A DNA stretch of 64,000 bases from Mycobacterium sp. E787 (GCF_001668725.1 NZ_LZKL01000033.1:1-64000); one strand, 5' to 3'; positions 9,755-18,478 are shown, counted from the first letter of the stretch. The notes: a model not told the origin generated them from the letters alone. A program made the numbers and translations.

Positions 9755-10456
9755 CTAACGTGCGGCTTCGCCGGCGCTCAGTTGCTCGATGAGGTGGGGA
9801 GCCACGCCCAGCCCCCGCAGGCAGAATCGCACCGCCCGTCGGCGGACCTCCTCGCGGTCCCAATGGTTCGTCGCCCACTGGCGCTGCGTGCCGGCCCACA
9901 CGACGCCGTGGATCGATTTCGCCGCGGTCGCCGGGATGATGTCCCTGAAGATGCCGAGCTCGAGGCCGCGCTGCAGCTGCTCGATCAACGGCTCGAGAAT
10001 CGCACCGTAGGCGGGCGAGACCGCCTCGGGTGTGGAGAATGATTTCGATTGGGCCTCCAAAGACACCTGGTGCAGCTCCGCTTTGATGTCCTCATCGAAC
10101 GCGAGGTCGAGCCGCCCGTCGATCCACGCGGCGACCGCTTCGACCGGGTCGGTGGCTTCCGACATCTTTGATTTCAGCCGCTGCACCTCGCTGCGCGTCA
10201 TCTCGAGAAAGACCGCCGCGACCAATTGGTCCTTGGAGTCGAAGTGCCGATAGAAAGCCCGCGTGCTGAGCCGGGCTCGTTCCAACACCGTGGCAACGCT
10301 GAGGCCTCGAACCCCCTGCTCGCGAACCGATTTCGACGCGGCGTCCACAATGGCGCGGCGCACGTCGGGATCGGGTGCCAGCTTCTTCCGTCGAGGCGTG
10401 ACCGTGTGGCTCAAATGGTGCTGCGGATGTGCTGCCGGATCCCCCTGTCCCGTCAT
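9755..10456 (-). CDS. TetR-family transcriptional regulator (copy 2 of tandem pair)
   Basis: This 233-residue regulator aligns along its whole length with the adjacent copy: KKLAPDPDVRRAIVDAASKS, LSVATVLERARLSTRAFYRH, and the C-terminal KSIHGVVWAGTQRQW and RAVRFCLRGLGVAPHLIEQL. The recognition helix STRAFYRHFDSKDQLVAAVF is identical in both, while the ligand domains differ more. That pattern suggests shared DNA targets but different ligands. ATG 10456 is used; a longer frame reaches 10495 but has no similarity there. The gene is transcribed away from the 320-base gap that follows. Confidence 0.9.
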   Translation of the reverse strand: MTGQGDPAAHPQHHLSHTVTPRRKKLAPDPDVRRAIVDAASKSVREQGVRGLSVATVLERARLSTRAFYRHFDSKDQLVAAVFLEMTRSEVQRLKSKMSEATDPVEAVAAWIDGRLDLAFDEDIKAELHQVSLEAQSKSFSTPEAVSPAYGAILEPLIEQLQRGLELGIFRDIIPATAAKSIHGVVWAGTQRQWATNHWDREEVRRRAVRFCLRGLGVAPHLIEQLSAGEAAR

Positions 10457-10776
10457 AGTTAACAAAAATAATCCGTGGACAGTTCGTGCACACACGCTTT
10501 CGCAAAGCCCGCGCCGCCCACTCTTCTATTAGACGAATGCACAATTGTTTCTGTCGACACCGTCCCGGCGCACCGATCACCACTCGCGCAGGTCATGCCG
10601 GCGTCGTTCACGGGGCGTCAAGGCTGATGCGGCAAATGCGTCTGCCGGGAACAGGTTTGCGAAGAGGGATCACGAGCCCGGACTTCTCGGCGCCGGACCG
10701 GCGGATCGTCGCTGTCTGGCAGCAGCCGTTTCGGTGAACCCTGGTTCACCCGCGAGATAGGCCCTAGGCTGCGGCC
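10457..10776. other. Intergenic region, 320 bases
   Basis: This divergent gap between the second TetR gene and the 10777 gene holds no convincing ORF. Its first 90 bases are richer in A and T than the surroundings (AACAAAAATAAT near 10461, and CAATTGTTTC near 10542), as expected of a promoter. Its right end holds the palindrome listed separately. Confidence 0.7.
10733..10750. promoter_or_regulatory. Perfect 18-bp palindrome, operator candidate
   Basis: GGTGAACC-CT-GGTTCACC is a perfect inverted repeat with 8-bp arms. It ends 26 bases before the ATG at 10777, where a repressor would overlap the promoter or transcription start. TetR-type dimers bind sites of this size, and two TetR genes lie just upstream. 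The link to either regulator is inference. Confidence 0.6.
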
Positions 10777-11163
10777 ATGTCGATTGATCGGGCGGCCCTC
10801 CTGGCCGGCGGCATCCGTCTCGCGTCGGGCATTTCGTTTCTCGTCGACCCGCTCCGGGCGAACCGCTGGTGGGGCGATCCGGACGAGCCGGCGCCGACGG
10901 CGCGACTGCTGCTGCGTTCGATGGGCTACCGCGACGCCTTGATCGGCGGGCTGCTCGCTGCGGCGGCGCTGCGGGGTAGGGACACCCGCGGCTGGTTTCT
11001 GGCCTCCGGCGGCGCGGACGCGGCCGACCTGCTCGGCGGCATGAGCGTGCACGACGCGCTGAAGCCCTCGCAACGGCTGATCGGCCTGGGCGGCGCCGTG
11101 GTCGGCATCGGCGTCGGGCTCTGGGGCGCGACCCGAAGGGTCCGCGACGGGGAGAATGTGTGA
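10777..11163 (+). CDS. Small membrane protein (DUF4267-like)
   Basis: This 128-residue protein has three to four short hydrophobic segments (LLAGGIRLASGISFLVD, ALIGGLLAAAAL, LIGLGGAVVGIGVGLWGA) and a loop with DAADLLGG. It resembles small actinobacterial DUF4267-type membrane proteins, a weak assignment. No catalytic residues are evident. It overlaps the following LLM oxidoreductase by four bases (GTGA), so the two are translationally coupled. The 18-bp palindrome upstream suggests repressor control of the pair. Confidence 0.75.
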   Translation: MSIDRAALLAGGIRLASGISFLVDPLRANRWWGDPDEPAPTARLLLRSMGYRDALIGGLLAAAALRGRDTRGWFLASGGADAADLLGGMSVHDALKPSQRLIGLGGAVVGIGVGLWGATRRVRDGENV

Positions 11164-12008
11164 CGGCGATGGGAGCAAGCATGCGATTCGGAGTCCTGAC
11201 ATTCGTCACCGACGAGGGGATCGGCCCCGTCGAGCTGGGCCGGGCGCTGGAGGAGCGCGAGTTCGCCTCGCTGTTTTTGGCCGAGCATTCGCACATCCCC
11301 GTCAACGCCAAGACCCCCTATCCGGGCGGTGGCCCGATTCCGCCGAAGTACTACCGCACACTGGATCCGTTCGTGGCGTTGACGGCGGCGGCGGTCGCGA
11401 CCCGGGGCCTCGAGGTGGGGACCGGGATCGCGTTGATCCCGCAGCGCGATCCCATCCTGACGGCCAAGGAGGTTGCGTCGCTCGATCTGGTCTCGCAGGG
11501 ACGGTTTCGCTTCGGCGTGGGGGTGGGCTGGCTGCGCGAGGAGATCGCCAACCACGGCGTCGATCCGAAGGTGCGCGGGCGGATGGTCGAGGAGCGGCTT
11601 CGGGCGATGATCGAGATCTGGACCCAGGATCAGGCCGAATTCCACGGCGAATTGGTCGATTTCGATCCGATCTACAGCTGGCCGAAGCCGGTGACGCGGC
11701 CGTACCCGCCGCTGTATCTGGGCGGCGGGCCGGCGAGTTTTCCGCGCATCGCCCGGCTGAATGCCGGCTGGATCGCGATGACTCCGTCGGCTGAGGCGCT
11801 GTCGGGCCAGCTCGAGGAGTTGCGCCGCGTCGCCGACCACGACGTGCCGGTGATCAACTTTCACGGGGGCGAGCCGACTGCAAAGGAGCTGGAGGGCTAC
11901 CGCACCCTCGGGTTGCAACAGGTGCTGCTGGACCTGCCCACCGAGCCCCGCGACGAGACGCTTCGGCGCCTCGACGAGTTGCAGGCGGAGCTCGCCAAAC
12001 TGGCGTAG
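11160..12008 (+). CDS. LLM-class F420-dependent oxidoreductase
   Basis: This 282-residue enzyme has the luciferase-like TIM-barrel pattern: MRFGVLTFVTDEGIGPVELG at the start, FLAEHSHIPV, GLEVGTGIALIPQRDPI, the GRFRFGVGVGWLREEI motif at about 112-127, and PPLYLGGGPASFPRIA. Proteins with this GVGWLREE signature usually use coenzyme F420, which mycobacteria make. The substrate is unknown. GTG 11160 has GGGGAG five bases upstream and couples to the preceding stop; an internal ATG at 11181 is the alternative. It resembles M. tuberculosis LLM proteins from the Rv3072c-Rv3079c region, a comparison made from memory. Confidence 0.88.
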   Translation: MTAMGASMRFGVLTFVTDEGIGPVELGRALEEREFASLFLAEHSHIPVNAKTPYPGGGPIPPKYYRTLDPFVALTAAAVATRGLEVGTGIALIPQRDPILTAKEVASLDLVSQGRFRFGVGVGWLREEIANHGVDPKVRGRMVEERLRAMIEIWTQDQAEFHGELVDFDPIYSWPKPVTRPYPPLYLGGGPASFPRIARLNAGWIAMTPSAEALSGQLEELRRVADHDVPVINFHGGEPTAKELEGYRTLGLQQVLLDLPTEPRDETLRRLDELQAELAKLA

Positions 12009-12018
12009 GGCGGCGCGG

Positions 12019-13506
12019 TCAGCCCGCGGCGCCCTCGACCGCCGACCAGTATTTCGCTTCGCGCCCGGTGAGCTCGTTCGACGTGATGGCGCCGAAGGCG
12101 GCGGCTTCGCGCGCGAACCGGGTCGGCGCCCGGGCCAACGCATCCGGGCCTTCGAGCCGAAAGCAGCTCGGTGCCAGCGGGCCGAACAGCAACGCGCGCC
12201 GCAGGTGCGGCCAGTTGTCCAGCTGTGGCTCCACCCCGGCCGCTCGGGCGAAAGTCATTGCGGCCAGGTTCATTTGGGTTTTCTGGGGTGACCCGCGTCG
12301 CGCGCGGTACTCCTTGAGCGACCTCCGCTGGTCGTCCTCATCGAGGGGCGCGATCGCGCCGCCCCACGTGTACGCGATCCACCTGGCTTGGAGTTCCAGC
12401 GGCACGAAGTATCCGCCCGACTGGTCCCACATGCCGATGAAGGCCATATTCGGGAGGTCGGGATGGAACGTGTAGCGGTCGGCGTCCAGGTGCACCGCGT
12501 CGAGGTCGAGGACGGCGCGGATGTCCTCGCTCAGGAAGGGCAGAGACAACGCGAACCCGGTGCCGAACACGATCCCGTCGAAGTCCTCGGCGTGCCCGTC
12601 GGCGAACGTCACGCACGTGCCCTCGATGGCCTTTATCCACGGCCGCACCGTGATCCGGCCCTCGGCGACGAGTGGTAGGTAATGCTGATTGAGGGTGACC
12701 CCGGCCGCGAAGAGGGACGCATCGGGCCGCGGTGCGCCGTACTGGTCGGGGCTCCCGGCCGCCTCGATGACGATCTCCTTCAGTTGCCGGTCGACCTCGG
12801 CCCTGGGCAGGCGCTCGAAGGCCAGGGCGCCGTAGCGGGTGTAGACCCGGTAGTCGGTGGGCACCCCGGCGGCGAACTTCGGCAGGACGTACCGCTGCCG
12901 CCGTTGGGTCACCACCACGCGTGCCGCGCCGAGATGGGCCAGCTCGGCGGCGATCTCGAGGGCGCTGATCGCGCAGCCCGCCACCAAGACTCGCTTGTCG
13001 CGGTACGGGCCGGCGTCGCGGTATTGGTAGCTCGAGATCGCCCCGGCCGAGCCGGCGAACGTCTCGAGGCCCGGCACGGCGGGGACCGCCGGGGCGTGGA
13101 ACCTGCCGCTGGCGACCACCACCCGCGCGAAGCTCTCGTCGCCGCCGGCATGACCAACGACCCACCGCGTGCCCTGCCGCCTGACGAGGTCGACCCGCGT
13201 GTTGAGCAGAATGCGGGGGGTGAGGCCGAAGGTTTCGGCGTATCGATGCAAGTAGCCGAGGATCGCGCGATTCGGCGGGTAGACGACTTCGGTGGTGTGC
13301 TCGAGGTCGCCGAAGGCCGTCAGCGTGCGACTGCTGTTGGTGTGCATAGCCGGCCACACGCCGCTCAGGCCGGGCAGGCCCGTCCACTGCCCGCCCGGCA
13401 TCGGCGCCTTCTCGAAGATCGTCGGTTCGAAGCCCTGCGACATCAACCAGCGGGCCGCGACCAGCCCGCCCGGGACCGCCCCGATCACGGCGACGCTGGT
13501 GGTCAC
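12019..13506 (-). CDS. Flavin-dependent monooxygenase (FMO/Baeyer-Villiger type)
   Basis: This 495-residue protein is predicted to oxygenate a ketone, amine or sulphide using FAD, NADPH and O2. The N-terminal FAD motif is VAVIGAVPGGLVAARWL, with Val where GxGxxG usually has Gly. An ATG/FMO-like motif appears as VVASGRFHAPAVPAVPGL at about 130-147. The NADPH motif VLVAGCAISALEIAAELA (about 172-189) also departs from the consensus, with Cys-Ala in place of Gly-Ser and Ala for the last Gly. Both Rossmann motifs being imperfect could alter cofactor use. GTG 13506 is the start. It is convergent with the LLM gene, 10 bases apart. Confidence 0.85.
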   Translation of the reverse strand: MTTSVAVIGAVPGGLVAARWLMSQGFEPTIFEKAPMPGGQWTGLPGLSGVWPAMHTNSSRTLTAFGDLEHTTEVVYPPNRAILGYLHRYAETFGLTPRILLNTRVDLVRRQGTRWVVGHAGGDESFARVVVASGRFHAPAVPAVPGLETFAGSAGAISSYQYRDAGPYRDKRVLVAGCAISALEIAAELAHLGAARVVVTQRRQRYVLPKFAAGVPTDYRVYTRYGALAFERLPRAEVDRQLKEIVIEAAGSPDQYGAPRPDASLFAAGVTLNQHYLPLVAEGRITVRPWIKAIEGTCVTFADGHAEDFDGIVFGTGFALSLPFLSEDIRAVLDLDAVHLDADRYTFHPDLPNMAFIGMWDQSGGYFVPLELQARWIAYTWGGAIAPLDEDDQRRSLKEYRARRGSPQKTQMNLAAMTFARAAGVEPQLDNWPHLRRALLFGPLAPSCFRLEGPDALARAPTRFAREAAAFGAITSNELTGREAKYWSAVEGAAG

Positions 13507-13524
13507 CAGGGAACTGTAAACGCT

Positions 13525-13602
13525 TCAGCTCAGGCCGATGCGGATGTCGTTGACCTGCAGGCAGTCATAGCGGTCCTCGAGGCCGCCGGTGCGGCCGAAA
13601 CC
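13525..13602 (-). other. In-frame protein-like extension after the SelO stop
   Basis: Directly after the TGA that ends selO, the same frame stays open for 25 codons and then meets TGA 13525-13527. The translation begins GFGRTGGLEDRYDCLQVNDI, ends RIGLS, and looks like the end of a real protein. It has no start codon of its own. It may be a relic of a lost gene or 3' sequence of a once longer reading frame; I do not recognise it. Confidence 0.45.
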
Positions 13603-15066
13603 TCAGGTGCCGCAGAACGTTTGGTACTTGCCGAAATCCTCCGGCGCCGGATCGGCGTAGCGCCGCAGGCCTGGTCGTTCGCGATACGGGTCGGTGACGG
13701 CGTTGAGCAGCCGCCCGAGCGGATCGAGGTCCCCGTCCGTCGCCGCGGTCAGGGCCTCCTCGACGAGGTGGTTGCGCGGGATGTAGATCGGGTTGGCGCG
13801 GTCCATCGCTTCGGCGTCCGGACCGAGGTCCCGCCAGCGCGACATCCAGGCGTCGAAGCCGGCGAGGTTGACGAAGAGTCCGCGCGCCGGTTCGGCCTCT
13901 CCCCGGGCGGCCCGACCGAGGTGGCGGAAGAAGGAGGTGTAGTCGACGTGGCTCTCCTGCAACAGGGTGAGCAGGTCGTCGACCAACCGCGTAACCGCTT
14001 GTGCCGCAACATCTCCGGACAAGCCGAGTTTGGAGCGCATGCCGGACTCCCACACGGCGTCGTAGGCCTGCCGGAACACCCCGAACGACCCCTCCGCGAG
14101 CGCGACCGCCTCCTCGACGTCGTCGGAGAGCAACGGAAGGAGCGTCTCCGCGAATCGGGCCAGGTTCCATCCGGCGACGACCGGCTGATTGCCGTAGGCG
14201 TAGCGACCCCAGAAGTCGATCGAGCTGAACACCGTCTCCGGGTCGTAGGCCTCCATGAAGGCGCAGGGGCCGTAGTCGATGGTTTCGCCGGAGATCGTCA
14301 TGTTGTCGGTGTTCATCACGCCGTGGACGAACCCGATCAGCATCCAGCGGGCCACCAGCGACGCCTGGGCGGCCACCACCGCTTCGAACAGGGCGAGGTA
14401 TGGCCGGTCGGCCCCGGCCGCGGCGGGATGGTGGCGCGCGATCGCATGGTCGGCCAGGCGCCGCAGCAGGCCCGGGTCGCCGAGCGACGCGGCGTACTGG
14501 AAGCTGCCGACGCGCAGGTGACTGCTCGCGACGCGGGCGAGCACGGCGCCGGGCAGCGGCGTCTCGCGCTGCACCGGGCGTCCGGTGGCCACCACGGCCA
14601 GCGATCGTGTCGTCGGGACGCCCAGGGCGTGCATCGCCTCGCTGACGATGTATTCGCGCAGCATCGGGCCGACCGCCGCCAGGCCGTCGCCGCCGCGCGC
14701 GAAGGGCGTGGGCCCCGACCCCTTCAGGTGCAGGTCGCGCAGGCTCCCGTCGTCGCCGACGAGTTCGCCGAGTAGCAGTGCCCGCCCGTCGCCCAGTCGG
14801 GGCACGTAGCCGCCGAACTGGTGTCCGGCGTAGGCCTGCGCCACCGGCGCGGCGCCGTCGGGCACCAGGTTGCCGACCAAAAACCGCAGCCCGTCGGCAC
14901 TGCGCAGCCAGGCGCCGTCGAGGCCGAGCTGGCCGGCCAATCGGTCGTTGACCACGAGGGGCCGCAATTCGGGAGTCGCCTCGGCCTGCCAGCGCACGGC
15001 CAACTCCGGCAATTCGCGGAAGAACCGGTCGTGCAGGGCGACGGTTGTCTCCGGTGTGACGCTCAC
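13603..15066 (-). CDS. selO: SelO family protein AMPylase (YdiU)
   Basis: This 487-residue pseudokinase-fold enzyme transfers AMP to proteins and is linked to redox stress responses. Family landmarks are [18 protein letters not shown] (about 79-96), the [15 protein letters not shown] loop (about 113-127), and the inverted catalytic region [12 protein letters not shown] and [10 protein letters not shown] (about 245-275). [14 protein letters not shown] and [16 protein letters not shown] lie further on. The C-terminus reads YQTFCGT, where animal homologues carry selenocysteine and most bacteria a cysteine-containing tail. GTG 15066 is the start. The gene lies 96 bases upstream of the monooxygenase on the same strand. 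Confidence 0.93.
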   Translation of the reverse strand: MSVTPETTVALHDRFFRELPELAVRWQAEATPELRPLVVNDRLAGQLGLDGAWLRSADGLRFLVGNLVPDGAAPVAQAYAGHQFGGYVPRLGDGRALLLGELVGDDGSLRDLHLKGSGPTPFARGGDGLAAVGPMLREYIVSEAMHALGVPTTRSLAVVATGRPVQRETPLPGAVLARVASSHLRVGSFQYAASLGDPGLLRRLADHAIARHHPAAAGADRPYLALFEAVVAAQASLVARWMLIGFVHGVMNTDNMTISGETIDYGPCAFMEAYDPETVFSSIDFWGRYAYGNQPVVAGWNLARFAETLLPLLSDDVEEAVALAEGSFGVFRQAYDAVWESGMRSKLGLSGDVAAQAVTRLVDDLLTLLQESHVDYTSFFRHLGRAARGEAEPARGLFVNLAGFDAWMSRWRDLGPDAEAMDRANPIYIPRNHLVEEALTAATDGDLDPLGRLLNAVTDPYRERPGLRRYADPAPEDFGKYQTFCGT

Positions 15067-15093
15067 TCCACCGACACTACGGAACGCCCGGGC

Positions 15094-15660
15094 CTATCCG
15101 ACGGCTTGCCGGATGAGGTCGCGGGCGCGGTCGAGCATTGAGGCGAACGGACCGACGGCGAAATTCAGCTTCGCCGATTCCACGCCCGGGTGCGGGCGGG
15201 TCGGCGCGATGGCCTCCGCCGCGCGCACCGCCGAACCCATCCGCTTGAGGTCGTCGGCGTCGACTTTGCGCTCCAGCACGGGAAATTCGTCGTCCTCCTC
15301 ATGCCGGGCGTGGTCGAGCACCGCGTCACGCAGCTTGGTGAGTTCGTCGATGAACTGTTGCGACGTGATGTCGAGTTTCTCGATCGCTGAGAGCAGCTCC
15401 TTGGCTTCGTGCTCCTCCTGCAGGCGGGCGTCGACGATGCCGTCGCCGGCGTCGGCCTCGCGGCGCACCCGGGGGTGCACCACCATCTCCTCAGCCGTCT
15501 CATGGACGGCCAGCAGCTGGCGCAACTCTACGAAGGGCTTCTCGCGCGCCTTGGGATCCGAAGCGTGCAGCACTTCTTCGAACATGTCCTCGATGAGGTT
15601 GTGTTGCGCTTTGAGGAATGCGACGACTTCCTCTGGTGATTGGACAATCATGTCGGCCAT
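15094..15660 (-). CDS. Hemerythrin-like (HHE) domain protein
   Basis: This 188-residue helical protein is a predicted non-haem di-iron protein that may bind O2, NO or peroxide. Candidate ligands are in KAQHNLIEDMF (His20), AVHETAEEMVVHPRV (His53 and His61), QEEHEAKELL (about 84) and DHARHEEDDEF (about 117-127). Mycobacterial relatives have been tied to peroxide and NO responses; for this gene that is inference. ATG 15660 has a strong GGAGGT site upstream. It ends 27 bases before the selO start on the same strand, so the two may form an oxidative-stress unit. Confidence 0.9.
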   Translation of the reverse strand: MADMIVQSPEEVVAFLKAQHNLIEDMFEEVLHASDPKAREKPFVELRQLLAVHETAEEMVVHPRVRREADAGDGIVDARLQEEHEAKELLSAIEKLDITSQQFIDELTKLRDAVLDHARHEEDDEFPVLERKVDADDLKRMGSAVRAAEAIAPTRPHPGVESAKLNFAVGPFASMLDRARDLIRQAVG

Positions 15661-15726
15661 CGCCGATACCTCCAGTGATAGGGGAATGGAAGAAATACCC
15701 GGCGGGGGTCCGGGTAAACGCGGCGA

Positions 15727-15760
15727 GCCCCCGTCAGACGCCTGAGCATCCGACGGGGGC
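15727..15760 (-). terminator. Hairpin terminator candidate
   Basis: GCCCCCGTC (15727-15735) and GACGGGGGC (15752-15760) form a perfect 9-bp stem with a 16-base loop. It lies 14 bases past the stop of the WGxxGxxG gene and before the hemerythrin gene on the same strand. There is no T-run, as is common in mycobacteria. Confidence 0.6.
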
Positions 15761-15774
15761 GTCGGCCTGGACCG

Positions 15775-16050
15775 CTAGACGCCGCGCCCGGGCGTCGTGG
15801 TTGTCCCGAGGCCGGTGACGGCGTCGGTGTCCTTGCGCCGCTTCAGCCCAACGAGTCCGCCCAGCCCGAGCAGGCCGAGCAGCCCCCACAAGCCGTTGTT
15901 GTTGTCACTGTGCTGGTCATTGTTGTTGTCCGCCAACGTCGTTGTGGTCGACGACGGCGCCGGTGCGGCCTGGGTGGTGGCGTTGGCGACGCCGGCTCCA
16001 CCGAACAGCAGCGCCCCGGTGGCGGAAATGACTGCAATGGTCTTACGCAT
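15775..16050 (-). CDS. WGxxGxxG-type small envelope protein
   Basis: This 91-residue protein has a signal peptide (MRKTIAVISATGALLFGGAG, cleavage near ANA-TTQ) and a Thr/Asn-rich middle (residues 25-51). It then has a short hydrophobic C-terminal sorting-like segment, LWGLLGLLGLGGLVGLKRRK, and an unstructured tail. The Trp-Gly-x-x-Gly stretch followed by a basic stop-transfer matches the WGxxGxxG-CTERM pattern. ATG 16050 has AAGGAG six bases upstream; longer frames have no support. Function is unknown; display on the outer face of the membrane is inferred. Confidence 0.8.
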   Translation of the reverse strand: MRKTIAVISATGALLFGGAGVANATTQAAPAPSSTTTTLADNNNDQHSDNNNGLWGLLGLLGLGGLVGLKRRKDTDAVTGLGTTTTPGRGV

Positions 16051-16261
16051 GTTTGCTCCTTGAGTGGTCGTCTCGACCGAGGGGTAACCGAGAACGCGTT
16101 CGGGACCAGTCGCCTCTAGCCCTTGCGACAAGCGACGCGAGACGAAGGTCCCTGGCGTCGCAACGGATGGGCTACCCGGCGCGCCGGCGATGAAACCTCG
16201 CCCGAGCACGCTTGGCGCGTGGCCTGGTGCGACCACGCTCCCCAACTGCCATCATTTGCTG

Positions 16262-16769
16262 ATGGACGACCCCCGGCAGCGCATCGCCGACCTGGAACGC
16301 CGGCTGGCCGACGCCAGGGCGGCCGCCCGCGGCGAGAACCAACCCGTCGAGCAGCCGGTCTCCGCCGCGCAGCTGACGCCCGGTGTGCGCCCCGCCTACG
16401 CCGCGCCCCAGCGCAAGCGCCGCGGGGCCGATTTGATCGGGCCGGTCATCGCGGTGCTCGGCGGGGGGATCGGCCTCTGCGTCGGCGGAGCGGCGGCGGT
16501 GACCGCGCTGATCCCCTCGACGGCGCTGTGGATGAGTCCCATCGTCTGCCGCAGCGGATATGAAATGACCTACAACACCTCGCACTACAGCTACAAGCCG
16601 GGCCAGTCCGGGACCACTGTCAGCTTCCAGTGCGTCGGCGACGGCGACTATTACGACGTCAACGACTTCGCGGTCTTCGTGCTGCAGTCCCTGCTTGTTC
16701 GCGGTCGTCCTGGTCGTCGCGCTCGCCCTGGGTCGACTGCTATGGCGCCGCTCGCACAAGCCCGCCTGA
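16262..16769 (+). pseudogene. Two-TM membrane protein gene with a one-base frameshift near its end
   Basis: From ATG 16262 the protein begins with a charged coiled-coil-like segment (DPRQRIADLERRLADARAAA). A membrane helix (about 60-85, LIGPVIAVLGGGIGLCVGG) and an outside domain with CRSGYEMTYNTSHYSY and CVGDGDYY follow. The frame then reads SLLVRGRPGRRARPGS, unlike any membrane tail. Removing one T at 16695-16696 (CTGCTTGTTC to CTGCTGTTC) restores SLLFAVVLVVALALGRLLW followed by RRSHKPA and TGA 16767-16769, a perfect second helix with positive residues after it. As written, translation would run on to 16813. This is either a real frameshift or a sequencing error. Confidence 0.75.
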
Positions 16770-16823
16770 TCGGCGGTTCGCCATGCGGCTACCGTTTAAC
16801 AAACACCAGCTAGCACCCACGGA

Positions 16824-17765
16824 ATGAAGATGGCGACAGATCAGATGCATGAACAGGTCGACGACCAGGCGCCGGATCCCTCGGACATCGGCTGGCGCAT
16901 CGACCCCGTTCTCGCCCGCAGCTGGCTGCTGGTCAACGGCGCGCATGCCGACCGGTTCCAGGCGGCGGCGCATTCCCGCGCCGACATCGTCGTTCTCGAC
17001 ATCGAGGACGCGGTCGCGCCGAAAGGCAAGCAGGCGGCCCGCGAGAACGTCGTGCGCTGGCTCAGCTCGGAAAACACCGACTGGGTCCGCATCAACGGGT
17101 TCGGCACGCCGTGGTGGGCCGACGACCTGGCGGCGCTGGCCGAGACTCCGGTCGGCGGGGTGATGCTGGCGATGGTCGAATCGGTGGACCATGTCACCGA
17201 GACCGCCCAGCGACTGCCCAACGTGCCGATCGTGGCGCTGGTCGAAACCGCCCGGGGCCTGGAGCGCATCACCGAGATCGCCGCGGCCAAGGGCACCTTC
17301 CGGCTGGCCTTCGGCATCGGTGACTTCCGCCGCGACACCGGCTTCGGGGAAGACCCCACCACCCTGGCGTACGCCCGGTCGCGCTTCACGATCGCGGCCA
17401 AGGCGGCCAACCTGCCGAGCGCCATCGATGGGCCGACGATCGGCTCCAACGCCCTGAAGCTGATCGAGGCCACGGCGGTTTCCGTGGAGTTCGGCATGAC
17501 GGGCAAGATCTGCCTCACCCCGGACCAGTGCGCGGTGGTCAACGAGGGGCTGTCCCCGTCGCAGGACGAGATCTCTTGGGCCAAAGAGTTTTTCGCTGAG
17601 TTCGAACGTGACGGCGGGGAGATTCGCAACGGCTCCGACCTACCGCGGATTGCGAGGGCCACGAAGATCCTCGAACTGGCCCGCGCCTACGGCATCGAAG
17701 TGTCGGAGTTCGACGACGAAGAACGCGTTCACTCGCCCGCCCCGTCGGACACCTATCACTACTAG
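16824..17765 (+). CDS. CitE-like CoA-ester lyase (HpcH/HpaI aldolase family)
   Basis: This 313-residue TIM-barrel enzyme is expected to cleave or hydrolyse a beta-hydroxyacyl-CoA such as citramalyl- or malyl-CoA, using Mg2+. Visible landmarks are [15 protein letters not shown] (about 31-45), the metal-site strand [19 protein letters not shown] (about 54-72), [25 protein letters not shown] (about 137-149) and [14 protein letters not shown]. The C-terminal [19 protein letters not shown] loop is also typical. It matches what I recall of M. tuberculosis Rv3075c. ATG 16824 or ATG 16830 may be used. The DsbA-family gene follows after 16 bases, so the two probably form an operon. Confidence 0.88.
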   Translation: MKMATDQMHEQVDDQAPDPSDIGWRIDPVLARSWLLVNGAHADRFQAAAHSRADIVVLDIEDAVAPKGKQAARENVVRWLSSENTDWVRINGFGTPWWADDLAALAETPVGGVMLAMVESVDHVTETAQRLPNVPIVALVETARGLERITEIAAAKGTFRLAFGIGDFRRDTGFGEDPTTLAYARSRFTIAAKAANLPSAIDGPTIGSNALKLIEATAVSVEFGMTGKICLTPDQCAVVNEGLSPSQDEISWAKEFFAEFERDGGEIRNGSDLPRIARATKILELARAYGIEVSEFDDEERVHSPAPSDTYHY

Positions 17766-17781
17766 GCAGGGAACAGGTTCG

Positions 17782-18477
17782 ATGAGCGACGCCGTGGACT
17801 TTCACTTCGACCCGATGTGCCCGTTCGCCTACCAGACCTCGCTGTGGATCCGGGATGTTCGCGACCAGCTCGGCATCACCGTCGATTGGCGATTCTTCAG
17901 CCTCGAGGAGACCAACAGGTCCGAGGGCCAAAAGCACCCCTGGGAACGCCAGTGGTCCTACGGCTGGTCGCTGATGCGGATCGGGGCGCTGCTGCGCCGA
18001 ACGGACATGGCGCTGCTGGACCGGTGGTACGCCGCGATAGGACGCGAGCTGCACACGTTGGGCGGCAAGCCACACGACCCCGCGATTGCGCGAAAACTGC
18101 TGGGCGACATCGGCGTCGACCCCGCGATTCTCGATGAGGCGTTGGAGGACTCCACCACCCACGACGACATTCGCCAGGACCACCAGCGCGTCGTCGATGC
18201 GGGCGGATTCGGTGTGCCGACGCTGTTCTTGGCGGGACAGTGCCTGTTCGGTCCGGTGTTGGTCGACCCGCCGACCGGTCAGCCCGCCCTGACGCTGTGG
18301 AGCGTCGTGACCGGCATGGCCGAGCTGCCGCACGTCTACGAACTGCAGCGGCCCAAGGCGCCGGCCGATCTCGACCTCATCGGGCGAAGCCTGCGTCCCT
18401 ACCTCGATGGGCGGGATTGGGTCAGCATCAACCGCGGTGAAGTCGTCGACGTGGAGCGCCTCACCAATCAAAGCTGA
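17782..18477 (+). CDS. DsbA-fold oxidoreductase of the mycothiol-dependent nitroreductase group
   Basis: This 231-residue thioredoxin-fold protein resembles M. tuberculosis Rv2466c, a mycothiol-dependent nitroreductase. Shared features are the N-terminal FxFDPxCP motif, the cis-Pro region [20 protein letters not shown] (about 148-167) and a late [10 protein letters not shown]. The active site here is MCPFAYQ (about 12-18), that is Cys-x-x-Ala rather than the Cys-x-x-Cys of Rv2466c, so it has only the attacking cysteine. It may act by a monothiol mechanism with mycothiol or as an isomerase. It follows the CitE-like gene by 16 bases. Confidence 0.82.
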   Translation: MSDAVDFHFDPMCPFAYQTSLWIRDVRDQLGITVDWRFFSLEETNRSEGQKHPWERQWSYGWSLMRIGALLRRTDMALLDRWYAAIGRELHTLGGKPHDPAIARKLLGDIGVDPAILDEALEDSTTHDDIRQDHQRVVDAGGFGVPTLFLAGQCLFGPVLVDPPTGQPALTLWSVVTGMAELPHVYELQRPKAPADLDLIGRSLRPYLDGRDWVSINRGEVVDVERLTNQS

Positions 18478-18478
18478 G

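Noticed and set aside
12682-14775. A 697-codon open frame on the plus strand
   Set aside because: It lies opposite the monooxygenase and selO genes, both recognised by family motifs, and has the low-complexity composition of a shadow frame.
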